Positions 7,043 to 15,964 of a stretch of DNA of 64,000 bases are shown here, piece by piece; within the stretch, counting starts at the first letter, position 1; each line of letters opens with the position of its first letter. The DNA comes from Flavobacteriales bacterium (GTDB taxonomy: Bacteria; Bacteroidota; Bacteroidia; Flavobacteriales_F; PHOS-HE28), in assembly GCA_023957375.1 (NCBI GenBank), contig JAMLHB010000001.1, positions 682,001 to 746,000 of the forward strand. The letters run 5' to 3'. The notes under the pieces are model-generated. The model was given only the letters and a program-made list of their open reading frames with translations. It was not told the DNA's origin and searched no databases. A program made the position numbers and the translations under genes.

Positions 7043-8445
7043 TGGCCGTCCAGCTCGACCTGGTCCTCTTCCGCCCCAAAATAGCGGGCTTGGCAGTGCA
7101 TCATCCAATCGCGCAGGCGGTATTTACCCTCATAGCTCGGCAACGTGCGGGGCGGATTGCTTTGGTGGATGAACACCACCTTGGCGGACGGGTCCGATGC
7201 CGCCACGCGCAATTCGGCTTCCCGTTTCGCCATCACCCGGTCGTAGGCTGCTGCACGCCCGCCCAGCAGGTCCGCATGGACGGCGTAACCGTTGCCGGTG
7301 AGGTTCAGCGCAGCGATGGCCAGCGCCATGCCATACGCACTTGCACGGGGAGGTGCTGCCCATGTCGCCATGTTGCGGAAGGCGCCGCGTTCCAGCCAGA
7401 TCGCAAGGTTCAAGAAAGCCAAGGGAATGAACAAGATGCACGCTACGTTGATGGTGCGATGCTGGCCCAGCAGACCGGTGTTCCAATACGCCGGGAAGAT
7501 GGTGGCCGCCACCACGGCGAGAGGCAGCAGGGCCGCGATCCATGGCGGTAGGCGGAGCAGTTTCCGGTAACCTGGGACCCGGTCCGCCAATTGACGGTGC
7601 ACTTGGATGTACAGCAGGCCGAAGACCAGCAGGGCGGGGGAGAGCAGCCAACTGCCCATGAAGCGCACAGACTGCAGGGCGCTCATGCCCAGCGAATACC
7701 CCAGCCGGTGCGTACCGGCGAACATGGCGCCGCGCACGGCATTGCCGGGTGCGGCGTACATCAATGCGGCGCCCGCCATGGTGAACAGCAGCAGCAACAA
7801 CCCTGGAATGACAGGCCTGCGCCCCAGGGCCAGCCAAACGGTGCGCACGGTGTGCAGGCCCACCATCAGCAGCATGTGGATCTCATCCATGCCCGTTATG
7901 GCCAAGGCCAACAGCAGGTTCACGGCCAGCGCGGCATATCGGTGCAGGCCCTTGCGGCCACCAGGCACCAGTAGCCCGAGGTGCAAAAGCAGCAGGATGT
8001 TGCCCAGCTGGTAGGTGATCGCCCCGGTATACCAGTAGAATCCTTCGCCCAGGTCAGGCATCAAATTCAAGTAAAGCAACAGGAAGACCAGCGCGGCAAG
8101 CAAGGCCTCGGCGGAGGAAAGAAATTCCCGCGTGAGGCAGCGCAACAGGAACCAGGCACTGAGGAAGGTGAGGGCCAACAACAGGACGGGAACCAACCGG
8201 TAGCCGATCAGCGGGTCGTTCCACCACGTGAGCGGCCCGTGGACCATGAGCAGGTTGCTGGCGTAGCGGCCGTTCCAGGTCATCCACTCACCCATGCTCC
8301 AGGCCCATAGGCCCATACCGCGTGACTTTGCGGCGTAGCAGAAATCATCGGCCACGGGGTGGGCGTAGGCGGCCAGCCATACATATTTCACCAGCGAACA
8401 TGCCAGCAATGCAAGGAATGTCCGGTGCAACCAGCGGGGGATCAT
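7039..8445 (-). CDS. Polytopic membrane protein, DUF6056-like
   Basis: About 468 residues with roughly ten hydrophobic segments. The first loop carries HPVADDFCYAAKSRGMGLWA and GRYASNLLM, typical of DUF6056 proteins, distant relatives of membrane glycosyltransferases (GT39/GT-C type) with an acidic pair after the first transmembrane helix. A soluble C-terminal tail of about 90 residues follows. I chose MIPRWLHRTFLALL at 8445 because upstream codons (8517) are Arg-rich and poorly protein-like. Its neighbours, two glycosyltransferases, suggest a role in polysaccharide or lipid-linked sugar assembly; this is inference. Confidence 0.75.
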   Translation of the reverse strand: MIPRWLHRTFLALLACSLVKYVWLAAYAHPVADDFCYAAKSRGMGLWAWSMGEWMTWNGRYASNLLMVHGPLTWWNDPLIGYRLVPVLLLALTFLSAWFLLRCLTREFLSSAEALLAALVFLLLYLNLMPDLGEGFYWYTGAITYQLGNILLLLHLGLLVPGGRKGLHRYAALAVNLLLALAITGMDEIHMLLMVGLHTVRTVWLALGRRPVIPGLLLLLFTMAGAALMYAAPGNAVRGAMFAGTHRLGYSLGMSALQSVRFMGSWLLSPALLVFGLLYIQVHRQLADRVPGYRKLLRLPPWIAALLPLAVVAATIFPAYWNTGLLGQHRTINVACILFIPLAFLNLAIWLERGAFRNMATWAAPPRASAYGMALAIAALNLTGNGYAVHADLLGGRAAAYDRVMAKREAELRVAASDPSAKVVFIHQSNPPRTLPSYEGKYRLRDWMMHCQARYFGAEEDQVELDGH

Positions 8446-8554
8446 GGTTGAAAGATGCGCAATTGCAGGAAAATCAGGTCTCCGCCCACACCCACGCCGC
8501 TTCCACCAAGTGAACAAACAACTGATTCCGTGATAGTGGTACGGTCTTCACATG

Positions 8555-8660
8555 CGACCTGTAGTGAAGAGGAGAAGAAGTGAAGATGGGCACAGCTACT
8601 CGACCACTTCACTTCTTCACATCTTCACTTCTTTACACCTTCACATCTTCACTCCTTCAC
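8555..8660. repeat. Low-complexity CTTCAC repeat with inverted partner
   Basis: A run of CTTCAC-type units (CACTTCTTCACATCTTCAC and variants) fills about 8604-8660, preceded by the complementary TGAAGAGGAGAAGAAGTGAAG near 8561-8582, so a long imperfect hairpin is possible. It lies just downstream of the family 2 glycosyltransferase. It may act as a terminator-like structure or be slippage-prone sequence. Confidence 0.6.
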
Positions 8661-8697
8661 GAATTGGCATCCACGATCGCTTCCCTTTCACCATGCC

Positions 8698-9651
8698 CTA
8701 CAACCCCAGCCGCTCGTCCACCCGGTAATTGTTGCGCTCTGCGGAATTGCGTGCCACCAGCTCCGCCACGAAGCCGGCCAGGAACAGCTGCGCCCCGATG
8801 ATCATGCTGGTGAGGGCGATGTAGAAGAGCGGCTGGTCCGTCACCAACGGTGCGCGCACATGGGTGAGCAGGCTGAACAACTTGCTGCCCAATACCCAAA
8901 GCGTGGCCAAGAAACCGAGGAAGAACACCAAGGTGCCCATGGCCCCAAAGAAGTGCATGGGCTTCTTGCCGAAGCGGAACACGAAGGTGATGGTGAGCAG
9001 GTCCAGGAAACCGTTGATGAAGCGGTCCAGCCCGAACTTGGTTTTGCCGTATTTGCGCGGGTGGTGCTTCACCACCTTCTCGCCGATCTTGTGGAAGCCT
9101 TCCTTCTTGGCGATGAAAGGAATGTAGCGGTGCATCTCGCCGTACACCTCGATGGCCTTCACCACTTCGCCCTTGTATGCCTTCAAGCCGCAATTGAAGT
9201 CGTGCAGTTTTACACCACTGGCCCAGCGGGTAGTGGCGTTGAAAAGCTTGGTGGGGAGGGTCTTGCTCAAGGGATCGTGCCGCTTCTTCTTCCAGCCGCT
9301 CACTAAGTCGTATCCCTCGGCGGTGATCATGCGGTACAGCTCCGGAATCTCTTCAGGGTCATCCTGCAGGTCGGCGTCCATGGTGATCACCACCTTTCCT
9401 TGGGCCGCCATAAAACCCTCGTTCAGGGCAGGGCTCTTGCCATAGTTGCGCCCCAGCCGGATCCCCTTCACCCGGGCATCCGCCGCATGCAGGCGTTGGA
9501 TTTCTTCCCAGGACCCGTCGCGGCTGCCGTCGTCGATGAACATCACTTCGTATGCCTTGCCCATGCCGCCGAGCACCTCGTGCAGCTTGGCCGTCAGCTC
9601 GCGCAGCGATTCGCGCTCGTTCAGCAGGGGGATGACCACGGAAATGTCCAT
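8698..9651 (-). CDS. GT2-family glycosyltransferase with C-terminal membrane helices (DPM1/GtrB-like)
   Basis: The N-terminal GT-A domain shows MDISVVIPLLNERESL, FIDDGSRDGSWEEI and DADLQDDPEEI (the metal-binding DXD region), the pattern of dolichyl/undecaprenyl-phosphate sugar transferases. Two hydrophobic segments near the C-terminus (about 230-255 and 265-290) anchor it in the inner membrane. Such enzymes move a sugar from a nucleotide donor to a polyprenyl phosphate for surface glycan or lipid A modification. The 317-residue length is normal. The nearby DUF6056-like membrane protein could use the polyprenyl-sugar; this is inference. Confidence 0.9.
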   Translation of the reverse strand: MDISVVIPLLNERESLRELTAKLHEVLGGMGKAYEVMFIDDGSRDGSWEEIQRLHAADARVKGIRLGRNYGKSPALNEGFMAAQGKVVITMDADLQDDPEEIPELYRMITAEGYDLVSGWKKKRHDPLSKTLPTKLFNATTRWASGVKLHDFNCGLKAYKGEVVKAIEVYGEMHRYIPFIAKKEGFHKIGEKVVKHHPRKYGKTKFGLDRFINGFLDLLTITFVFRFGKKPMHFFGAMGTLVFFLGFLATLWVLGSKLFSLLTHVRAPLVTDQPLFYIALTSMIIGAQLFLAGFVAELVARNSAERNNYRVDERLGL

Positions 9652-9732
9652 GCGCCGCGAAAGTACGCGGCAGGGCGGGTCAAGCTTTCATTGCCGTACA
9701 TCATGGCATTCCACTCTGCGCAAAGCATTGGT

Positions 9733-9850
9733 GCATGGACTGCTTCGTCATGGACTGCTTCGCCGCAGGGCCGGCTCGCAGTGACGGCGTAGCGGGGTTT
9801 ATTGCGACATGGCCTTGCGAGGCCGCATTCGGGCCGAAGCAATCCATTGG
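9733..9850. repeat. Imperfect inverted repeat, GACTGCTTCG / CGAAGCAATCC
   Basis: ATGGACTGCTTCG occurs twice in tandem (near 9735 and 9749) and is mirrored by CGAAGCAATCCAT near 9835-9847, with CTCGCAGTGACG and TTGCGAGG inside. Elements of this kind (GATTGCTTCG...CGAAGCAATC) are dispersed in many Bacteroidota genomes. It fills the 231-base gap between paaD and the glycosyltransferase gene. Confidence 0.55.
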
Positions 9851-9882
9851 GACCGTGAACAAGGTGCAATCGGGCAATCCGC

Positions 9883-10365
9883 TCAATGGCACTTGAACAG
9901 ATCAAACGGCTCCTTGCAGGCATTGCACTTGTACAGGGCTTTGCATGCGGTGGAGCCGAAGTGGCTCACCAAGGCGGTATCGGTGCTGCCGCATTGGGGG
10001 CACGCGATGGGCGGGGCTTCGCCCTTCAACGTCCGGATGTCTGCCGAATGGGGCGGAGGGGCGATGCCGAACTCCAATAGTTTTCTCCTTCCCTCCTCAT
10101 TGATCCAGTCCGTGGTCCATGCGGGGGAGAGCACCTGTTTCACTTGGAAGTTGCCGATACCTGCTTGTTTCAAGGTGCGCTCCACCTCGAGGCGCATGAA
10201 GTCCATGGCGGGGCAACCGCTGTACGTGGGGGTGATGGTCACTTCCACTTCGCCGTTGTTCACCGAGACCTCGCGCAGTACGCCCAGCTCGCGGATGCTG
10301 ATCACCGGTATCTCCGGGTCTTTTACCGCTTCGAGGAGTTGTTCTATTTCCGCTGCGCTGGGCAT
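9883..10365 (-). CDS. paaD: 1,2-phenylacetyl-CoA epoxidase subunit PaaD
   Basis: The N-terminal about 100 residues are a MIP18/DUF59 domain (VKDPEIPVISIRELGVLREV, TPTYSGCPAMDFM), which in this family is linked to Fe-S or metal-centre assembly of the PaaABCE epoxidase. The C-terminal part is a zinc ribbon with CPQCGS and CNACKEPF pairs. Length 160 is normal. It is the last gene of paaABCD on the minus strand, with a 74-base gap after paaC. Confidence 0.95.
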   Translation of the reverse strand: MPSAAEIEQLLEAVKDPEIPVISIRELGVLREVSVNNGEVEVTITPTYSGCPAMDFMRLEVERTLKQAGIGNFQVKQVLSPAWTTDWINEEGRRKLLEFGIAPPPHSADIRTLKGEAPPIACPQCGSTDTALVSHFGSTACKALYKCNACKEPFDLFKCH

Positions 10366-10439
10366 GGATTGCAGTGTTCGAGGTCAGTGCCCCAAGTCGC
10401 AGGGTCTCCTTCGGAAGACCGCTGCGGGAGTGTGGGCTT

Positions 10440-11198
10440 TTACCACTCCACCCCTGGGTAGCTGCGTTGCAGCGTCTGCATTTCGGCGAGCATCAGGCTG
10501 AGGTGTTCCGTGTGGACGCCCTTCTTGCCGCCGCTGGCCATCCACCCCTCGGACGGACGTTTCAGGGTGGCTTCCGCCAGCACCCGGTCCACCGTGGCGT
10601 TCCATTCCGCCTTCAGGCTTTCCAACGGGGGGATCACCCCTTCCTTGGCTAAGATTTGTTCGGCCTCATCGGCCTCGAACAATTCCCCCGTAAACCGCCA
10701 GAGCTCATCCAGGGCGGTTTGGGCACGCCGATGGCTTTCCTCCGTGCCATCGCCGAAGCGGATCAGCCACTCGCTGCTGTGGCGCAGGTGGTACGCCACT
10801 TCTTTCACGGCTTTTTCCGCGATGCCCTTCAGGCGCTCGTCGGAGCTGTTGGCCAAGGCGTTCAGCAGTGGCCGGTGGAAGGCATCCCATAGGAAGCTGC
10901 GCACGATGGTGTGGGCGAAGTCGCCCTTGGGCTGCTCGGTGATCAGCGCATTGATGTACTCGCGGCTGTCACGCAAATAGGCCAGGTCATCTTCCTTGCG
11001 GCCTTTGCCTTCCACCTCGCCCGCATAGGTGAGGTAGTTGCGGGCCTGGCCGATCAGGTCCAGCGCGATGTTGGTCTGCGCAATGTCCTCCTCCAGTGCC
11101 GGGGCATGCCCGCACCACTCGCTGATGCGGTGCCCCAGCACCAAAGCGTTGTCGCCCATGCGCAGGGCGAAACGGAACAGGGCTTCTTGCTGGTTCAT
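10440..11198 (-). CDS. paaC: 1,2-phenylacetyl-CoA epoxidase structural subunit PaaC
   Basis: PaaC is the non-catalytic ferritin-like partner of PaaA in the multicomponent epoxidase that converts phenylacetyl-CoA to its ring 1,2-epoxide. Diagnostic stretches are LVLGHRISEWCGHAPALEED, IALDLIGQARNYL and KEVAYHLRHSSEWLIRFGDG. It has 252 residues, as usual. Only 2 bases separate it from the upstream paaB gene, indicating co-translation. Confidence 0.96.
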   Translation of the reverse strand: MNQQEALFRFALRMGDNALVLGHRISEWCGHAPALEEDIAQTNIALDLIGQARNYLTYAGEVEGKGRKEDDLAYLRDSREYINALITEQPKGDFAHTIVRSFLWDAFHRPLLNALANSSDERLKGIAEKAVKEVAYHLRHSSEWLIRFGDGTEESHRRAQTALDELWRFTGELFEADEAEQILAKEGVIPPLESLKAEWNATVDRVLAEATLKRPSEGWMASGGKKGVHTEHLSLMLAEMQTLQRSYPGVEW

Positions 11199-11200
11199 GC

Positions 11201-11497
11201 TCAGATGTACTTTACTCCTTCGGGCATGGGGTAGAACGTGGGGTGGCGGTACACCTTGTCGTCCGCGGGATCAAAGAATTCGCCCTGGTCCTCGGGCCTG
11301 CTGGCGTGGATGTCCGAAGCCCGAACGGCCCAAATGCTGTTGCCTTCGCCGCGGCGTGTGTACACGTCCCGGGCGTTTTCCACGGCCATCCGGGCGTCAG
11401 CGGCGTGCAGGCTGCCCACGTGCTTATGGTCCAATCCTTTCTTGCTTTGAAGGAAGATCTCCCACAGGGGCCAATCTTTTTCGTTGGTGGTGCTCAT
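11201..11497 (-). CDS. paaB: 1,2-phenylacetyl-CoA epoxidase subunit PaaB
   Basis: A small subunit (98 residues) that bridges PaaAC heterodimers. The start WPLWEIFLQSKKGLDHKHVG and the core ARDVYTRRGEGNSIWAV are characteristic. The C-terminus (HPTFYPMPEGVKYI) is intact. It lies 81 bases downstream of paaA and immediately before paaC. Confidence 0.96.
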   Translation of the reverse strand: MSTTNEKDWPLWEIFLQSKKGLDHKHVGSLHAADARMAVENARDVYTRRGEGNSIWAVRASDIHASRPEDQGEFFDPADDKVYRHPTFYPMPEGVKYI

Positions 11498-11578
11498 GGT
11501 TTTCTGGTGGTTCCGAATGTGCTTGTTCTTCTTTTTCTGACAACTGACAACTACGCTCTACGCCCTTTGAACTATGCA

Positions 11579-12517
11579 CTAAGCTGCGTTCCGCTTGTTC
11601 TTCTTTTCGGCATGGGCCAGCGCGGCCTCACGTACCCACGCACCGTCGTCATGGGCCTTGCGCCTTGCGGCCATGCGCTCGGCGTTGCAGGGGCCGTTGC
11701 CCTTGATCACTTGGTTAAACTCTTCCCAGTTGATCTCGCCCCAGTCGTAGTGCTGTGTTTGCTCGTTCCATTTCAGCTTGGGGTCGGGCACCTTCAGTCC
11801 GATGAACTCGGCTTGCGGCACGGTGCGGTCAATGAACACTTGGCGCAGCTCGTCGTTGCCCTGCCGCTTGATCTTCCACTGCATGCTCTGCGCGCTGTGC
11901 GGGCTGTCCTTGTCGCTGGGCCCGAACATCATCAGGCTGGGCCACCACCAGCGGTCCAGGGCATCTTGTGCCATGGCCTTCTGTTCCGGGGTGCCCTTGC
12001 TCAGGGTCATCAGGATGTCATAGCCTTGGCGGTTGTGGAAGCTTTCCTCCTTGCAGATGCGCACCATGGCCCGGGAATAGGGGCCGTAGCTGGTGCGGGT
12101 GAGCATCACTTGGTTGATGATGGCCGCGCCGTCCACTAACCAGCCGATGGCACCGATATCGGCCCAGGTGAGGGTGGGGTAGTTGAAGATGCTGCTGTAT
12201 TTGGCCTTGCCCGAAAGCAGTTGGTCGATCAGCTCATCGCGTCCAATGCCCAAGGTTTCGGCCGCGCTGTACAGGTACAGGCCGTGGCCGGCCTCGTCCT
12301 GCACTTTGGCCAGCAGGATGGTTTTGCGGTGCAGGCTGGGGGCCCGGGTGATCCAGTTCCCCTCGGGCAGCATGCCCACCACTTCGCTGTGCGCATGTTG
12401 GCTGATCTGGCGGATCAGGTTCTTGCGGTACCCTTCGGGCATCCAGTCCCGGGGCTCCACCTTCTGTTCGCCGTCCACGGCTTGTTGGAAAAGGGCTTCT
12501 TGCTTTTTTTCCGGCAT
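11579..12517 (-). CDS. paaA: 1,2-phenylacetyl-CoA epoxidase catalytic subunit PaaA
   Basis: PaaA holds the diiron centre that epoxidises the aromatic ring of phenylacetyl-CoA. Visible ligand regions are [37 protein letters not shown] (Glu-x-x-His) and [16 protein letters not shown]. It has 312 residues, as usual, and ends in a basic tail ([10 protein letters not shown]). It is the first gene of paaABCD and is divergent from paaE; the 132-base gap holds promoter-like boxes for both. Confidence 0.97.
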   Translation of the reverse strand: MPEKKQEALFQQAVDGEQKVEPRDWMPEGYRKNLIRQISQHAHSEVVGMLPEGNWITRAPSLHRKTILLAKVQDEAGHGLYLYSAAETLGIGRDELIDQLLSGKAKYSSIFNYPTLTWADIGAIGWLVDGAAIINQVMLTRTSYGPYSRAMVRICKEESFHNRQGYDILMTLSKGTPEQKAMAQDALDRWWWPSLMMFGPSDKDSPHSAQSMQWKIKRQGNDELRQVFIDRTVPQAEFIGLKVPDPKLKWNEQTQHYDWGEINWEEFNQVIKGNGPCNAERMAARRKAHDDGAWVREAALAHAEKKNKRNAA

Positions 12518-12546
12518 GATGGTCTGTTCGAAATGAATACGGGTGG

Positions 12547-12554
12547 CTAATGTA
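12547..12554 (-). promoter_or_regulatory. Probable -7 box of the paaABCD operon
   Basis: TACATTAG on the minus strand matches TAnnTTTG except at one position and lies about 30 bases before the paaA start. Confidence 0.45.
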
Positions 12555-12555
12555 G

Positions 12556-12597
12556 CACCGGCCTATGGAAGTGCAACCGCACGGAGTGCGGCCGGTG
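12556..12597. promoter_or_regulatory. Nested inverted repeats between paaA and paaE (candidate operator)
   Basis: Outer arms CACCGGCC (12556-12563) and GGCCGGTG (12590-12597) enclose an inner CCGCAC-GGA-GTGCGG (12577-12591). The site sits between the two divergent -7 boxes, where a phenylacetyl-CoA-responsive repressor could act. No regulator gene is present in the window, so this is inference. Confidence 0.4.
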
Positions 12598-12602
12598 TCG
12601 GC

Positions 12603-12610
12603 TACTTTTG
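12603..12610 (+). promoter_or_regulatory. -7 promoter element of paaE
   Basis: TACTTTTG is a perfect match to TAnnTTTG, 40 bases before the chosen paaE start at 12650. A TTG at 12608 opens the same frame but overlaps the promoter, so it is not a credible start. Confidence 0.6.
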
Positions 12611-12649
12611 CGGCCTTGGCGGCGCTTGCGCAGCCCGAACCGCTATTCT

Positions 12650-13762
12650 ATGTCCCTTGTCCCTACCCGCATGGCACGCTTCCATTCGCTTGTTGTTTCC
12701 GATGTGCACCGCGAAACGGAGGATGCCATCTCCATCAGCTTCACCATTCCGCCCGAACTGCGGGAGGATTATGCATTCATTCAAGGGCAGTACCTCACCC
12801 TGAAGGTGCAGGTGAACGGCGACGAGGTGCGGCGCAGCTACAGCATCTGCAGCAGCCCGCTGGACCCGGCGGAAGTGCGGATCGCCGTGAAGCGGGTGCA
12901 GGGCGGGCGGGCCTCCACAGCTTTGGTGGACCGGATGCAACCGGGCATGACCATGGAGGTGATGACCCCCATGGGCAACTTCCACACCCAGCTTGATCCG
13001 GCCAACCGGAAGCACTACGTCTGTTTTGCCGGCGGAAGCGGCATCACCCCGATCCTGAGCATCATCTGGACGGTGCTGCGGGTGGAGCCGCTAAGTCGAT
13101 TGACCCTTTTCTACGGCAACACCGACGGGAACCGCATCATCTTCCGCAGCAAGCTCGAGGAGTTCCGGGCCAAGTACGGCGACCGCCTCCATGTGCACCA
13201 CATCCTGACCTACGGCCATGATGAGGACAAGCTCTTCAACGGCCTGATCACCGTGGAAAAGGCCACCGCGCTCACCCAGCGGTTCGTACAGGACGATGGC
13301 GGCACGGAATACTTCATCTGCGGGCCCGAGCCCATGATGGTGAACGTGAGCGAATCGTTGGAGAAGCTCGGCGTGGACAAGAAGCGGATCCACATCGAAC
13401 TCTTCACCACGCCAGTGGTGGGAGACGCCAAGAAGGCGCCCGAAACTGCCGCGCCGCAGGAACCGGCCATGTTGGAAGGTATGGCCAAGGTGAAGATCAT
13501 CCTCGACGGAAGGGAAACGGAGATCGAGGTGCCGGCCAAGGGGGCCACGATCCTGGATACGGCCGAGGAGGCCGGGCTCGACGTGCCCTATGCCTGCAAA
13601 GGGGCCGTGTGCTGCACCTGCAAGGCGCGGATCGTGGAAGGCAAGGTGAAGATGGACATGAACTATGCCCTCACCGACGAAGAAGTGGCCGATGGCTATG
13701 TGCTCACCTGCCAGAGCCACCCGCTGACCCCGCGCGTGATCGTGGACTACGACCAGCACTGA
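12650..13762 (+). CDS. paaE: 1,2-phenylacetyl-CoA epoxidase reductase subunit PaaE
   Basis: PaaE passes electrons from NADPH to PaaA. The N-terminal part is a ferredoxin-NADP reductase module: FAD-binding RRSYSICSSPLD and NAD(P)-binding FAGGSGITPILSI, with CGPEPMM near the end of that domain. The C-terminal about 90 residues are a plant-type 2Fe-2S ferredoxin with Cys in YACKGAVCCTC and the last ligand in LTCQSHP. Starts at 12650 (MSLVPTRM) or 12671 (MARFHSLVV) are both possible. It is divergent from paaABCD, whereas in many bacteria paaE follows paaD directly. Confidence 0.95.
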   Translation: MSLVPTRMARFHSLVVSDVHRETEDAISISFTIPPELREDYAFIQGQYLTLKVQVNGDEVRRSYSICSSPLDPAEVRIAVKRVQGGRASTALVDRMQPGMTMEVMTPMGNFHTQLDPANRKHYVCFAGGSGITPILSIIWTVLRVEPLSRLTLFYGNTDGNRIIFRSKLEEFRAKYGDRLHVHHILTYGHDEDKLFNGLITVEKATALTQRFVQDDGGTEYFICGPEPMMVNVSESLEKLGVDKKRIHIELFTTPVVGDAKKAPETAAPQEPAMLEGMAKVKIILDGRETEIEVPAKGATILDTAEEAGLDVPYACKGAVCCTCKARIVEGKVKMDMNYALTDEEVADGYVLTCQSHPLTPRVIVDYDQH

Positions 13763-13773
13763 TCGGAAAAGAA

Positions 13774-13799
13774 ATGGGCCGCCCGGCGGGGCAGCCCAT
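13774..13799. terminator. Weak hairpin between convergent paaE and a secreted-protein gene
   Basis: ATGGGC (13774-13779) pairs with GCCCAT (13794-13799) around a GC-rich loop. There is no clear T-tract, so it is only a possible terminator. Confidence 0.3.
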
Positions 13800-13851
13800 G
13801 GTCCGCAGCCCCTGCCAAGGTTCAGTGGTGCTTGGCAGGCGGGTGGGAAGG

Positions 13852-14373
13852 TTATTGCGGGTCCATCTGCACACGCAGCATGGCCATCTTGGACTGGATG
13901 TCGGCCAAGTAGCCCAATTGAGGGGTGAACCCTTGGGCCGCCTCGTCCCAGCGCACGATGGCCCCGGGGAAATCCATGTAGAAGGGGTCGGAATGGGTGA
14001 ATTTATCCTCAGCCTCCAGGTCCATGAAACATTCATACATCGGGTATGCCACGCGCTGCTCGGGCACGTGGGTGTTGATGAACATCGATTTGCTCCGGTA
14101 GCCCTCCTTGGCGAGCACCACGGTATATGAATGCTCCAGGTCCAAGTTCAGGGTGAAGTTGCCCGGGCTGCCCGGGATCTCGTGGATCAGCTCATTCTCC
14201 ATGTAGACCTGCACATTCACGGTCTTGGCCTTCGCCCCGTTGGTGGTCACGCGCATTTTCACCGGTACGTACCACCCGGTGGCCTGGTCCCGCCGTTCCA
14301 CCAAGGATTGGGCTTGAGTGAAGACCGGTGCAGCGATCAATGCAGCAAGGACGAGGATGGTTTGAGGCTTCAT
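13852..14373 (-). CDS. Secreted beta-sandwich-like protein, unknown function
   Basis: The 173-residue product has a clean signal peptide (TILVLAALIAAPVFTQAQ). The mature region (NVQVYMENELIHEIPG, FTLNLDLEHSYTVVLAKEGY, RSKSMFINT) resembles PEGA/carboxypeptidase-regulatory-like beta-sandwiches found in Bacteroidota envelope proteins. It lies 61 bases downstream of the REC-PAS-kinase gene in the same orientation and may be the last gene of that operon. No enzymatic motif seen. Confidence 0.7.
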   Translation of the reverse strand: MKPQTILVLAALIAAPVFTQAQSLVERRDQATGWYVPVKMRVTTNGAKAKTVNVQVYMENELIHEIPGSPGNFTLNLDLEHSYTVVLAKEGYRSKSMFINTHVPEQRVAYPMYECFMDLEAEDKFTHSDPFYMDFPGAIVRWDEAAQGFTPQLGYLADIQSKMAMLRVQMDPQ

Positions 14374-14434
14374 GTCCGTTATGCGAAGTGGTTCAATGGC
14401 GGAGTTGTACGCAGGCTGGCCACGCGGGTTTCAC

Positions 14435-15961
14435 TCAACCGGCTAAACGCATGTTCCGCTTCGAGGCGGGAAAGCGGAGGTACACGGAAGCTCCCTGGCC
14501 GGTAGCCCCTTCGGCCCAGCAACTGCCGTTGTGCTTCTTCATGATCCGGTCCACCATGGCCAACCCGATCCCCGTGCCCTCGAACTGGGTTGCGGGGTGA
14601 AGGCGCTTGAACACGCCGAAAAGTTGGTCGCTCTTGTTGCCGTCGAATCCCACGCCATTGTCCTTCACCCAAAGCACATCTCCGTCGCCGTCCCGTGCAT
14701 GACCTAGTTCGATCCGGGCTTCCGCCTGGGCCCGGCTGAATTTCACGGCGTTGGCCAGTAGGTTGTTCAGCGCCACTTTCAGCATGGCCGGGTCAGCGTG
14801 CACCAGCGCGGTGCCGGGTGCAGGTAAAGCCACGCTGACATTGACGGCCAAAGGCTCCATCTCGGCCATGCAGTCCCGCATCACCTTGGCGGCGTCCACT
14901 TCGGCAAATTCGGCGCTCTTGGAATCCATCCGGGAGAACTGCAGCAGGTCGTCCACCAGGAAGATCAGGCGCGAAACGCCTTTGTGGATCCGTTGGCTCA
15001 GGTCGTGTTCCTCCTCATCGTTGCGCAAGGCTGCCATGCTGCTCAAGTGGTCGCTCAATACCTTGATGTTCTTAAGGGGTGAACGCAGGTCGTGGGCCAC
15101 GGAATAGGAGAAAGCGCCCAGGTCGTCCAAGGCATCCATCAATTGCTTGGTCCGCACGGCTACACGGCGGTCCAGGTCGTGGTTCAGTTTCTTCAGCCGG
15201 TTTTCCTCCTGTTTGCGGTCGGTGATGTCCTTGATCATGGCCTGGTACAAGCTGCGGCCGTCCGGGTCTTGGCCCACATGGCTCAGCGTCACTAAGCAGT
15301 CCACTGCGGATCCGTCCGGGATCTGTAGGGTGAGGTCGATGTTCCTGTAGGTGTTTCCTTGGCGCTGGGCCTTCATCTTGCCGATCACTGCGGGCAGGTC
15401 GTTCACATAAGAGGCCAGTCCCGTTTCATCCGCGCGAGTGTGCCCAATGTGCAGCAAATGCTTGGCCGCTTGGTTCATCTCCCTGAAGCGCCCGGTATCG
15501 TCCAAGATCACGATGGGGTCGCCCGAAGCTTCGAAGATCTGCCGGTAGCGCTCCAGCAGCCGGTCGCGCTGGGCCCGCAGGAAATGCACCTCGTAGGCCT
15601 GCTCGATCCGGAGGCGCAGGTCGGTGGGGTCCCACGGCTTGGTGATGTAGGCGTGTATCCCGCCCAGGTTCACGGCCTCCACCACGGCCTCCAGGTCGCT
15701 GTAGCCGGTGAGCAGCAGGCGCACGGCATTCGGCCACCGCGTCCTGACGATGCCGAGGAACTCAGCGCCGTTCATCCCCGGCATGCGCTGGTCGCTGATC
15801 ACCACATGAACGGCGTGCTGCTCCAGCCAGGCTAGCGCCTCGGCAGGGGTTTGGGCCGTGGATACCTCGAAATCGCGCCGAAACCCGGCACGGAAGGCCA
15901 ACAGGTTGCCTTCTTCATCATCCACGTACAATACTTTGATCCGCTCAGGTATTTGTTCCAT
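14435..15961 (-). CDS. Hybrid sensor: REC - PAS - histidine kinase
   Basis: Domain order: receiver (about 8-125; LYVDDEEGN acidic pocket, phospho-Asp in VVISDQRMPGMNG, KPW switch Lys), PAS (about 140-260; ILDDTGRFREMNQAA), coiled coil, HisKA with SYSVAHDLRSPLKNI (phospho-His) and HATPase with NNLLANAVKFS, VKDNGVGFD and EGTGIGLAMV. It has no membrane segment, so it is cytosolic, and an N-terminal receiver suggests it is controlled by another kinase, such as the 7TM kinase whose stop codon lies just 3 bases upstream. The receiver is clearly similar to the REC-only protein at 21366. Output partner not seen. Confidence 0.92.
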   Translation of the reverse strand: MEQIPERIKVLYVDDEEGNLLAFRAGFRRDFEVSTAQTPAEALAWLEQHAVHVVISDQRMPGMNGAEFLGIVRTRWPNAVRLLLTGYSDLEAVVEAVNLGGIHAYITKPWDPTDLRLRIEQAYEVHFLRAQRDRLLERYRQIFEASGDPIVILDDTGRFREMNQAAKHLLHIGHTRADETGLASYVNDLPAVIGKMKAQRQGNTYRNIDLTLQIPDGSAVDCLVTLSHVGQDPDGRSLYQAMIKDITDRKQEENRLKKLNHDLDRRVAVRTKQLMDALDDLGAFSYSVAHDLRSPLKNIKVLSDHLSSMAALRNDEEEHDLSQRIHKGVSRLIFLVDDLLQFSRMDSKSAEFAEVDAAKVMRDCMAEMEPLAVNVSVALPAPGTALVHADPAMLKVALNNLLANAVKFSRAQAEARIELGHARDGDGDVLWVKDNGVGFDGNKSDQLFGVFKRLHPATQFEGTGIGLAMVDRIMKKHNGSCWAEGATGQGASVYLRFPASKRNMRLAG

Positions 15962-15964
15962 CGT

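Noticed and set aside
5711..7108. 465-codon minus-strand frame over the glycosyltransferase
   Set aside because: No signature residues, and it overlaps the palindrome array and a clear GT4 gene in the other strand.
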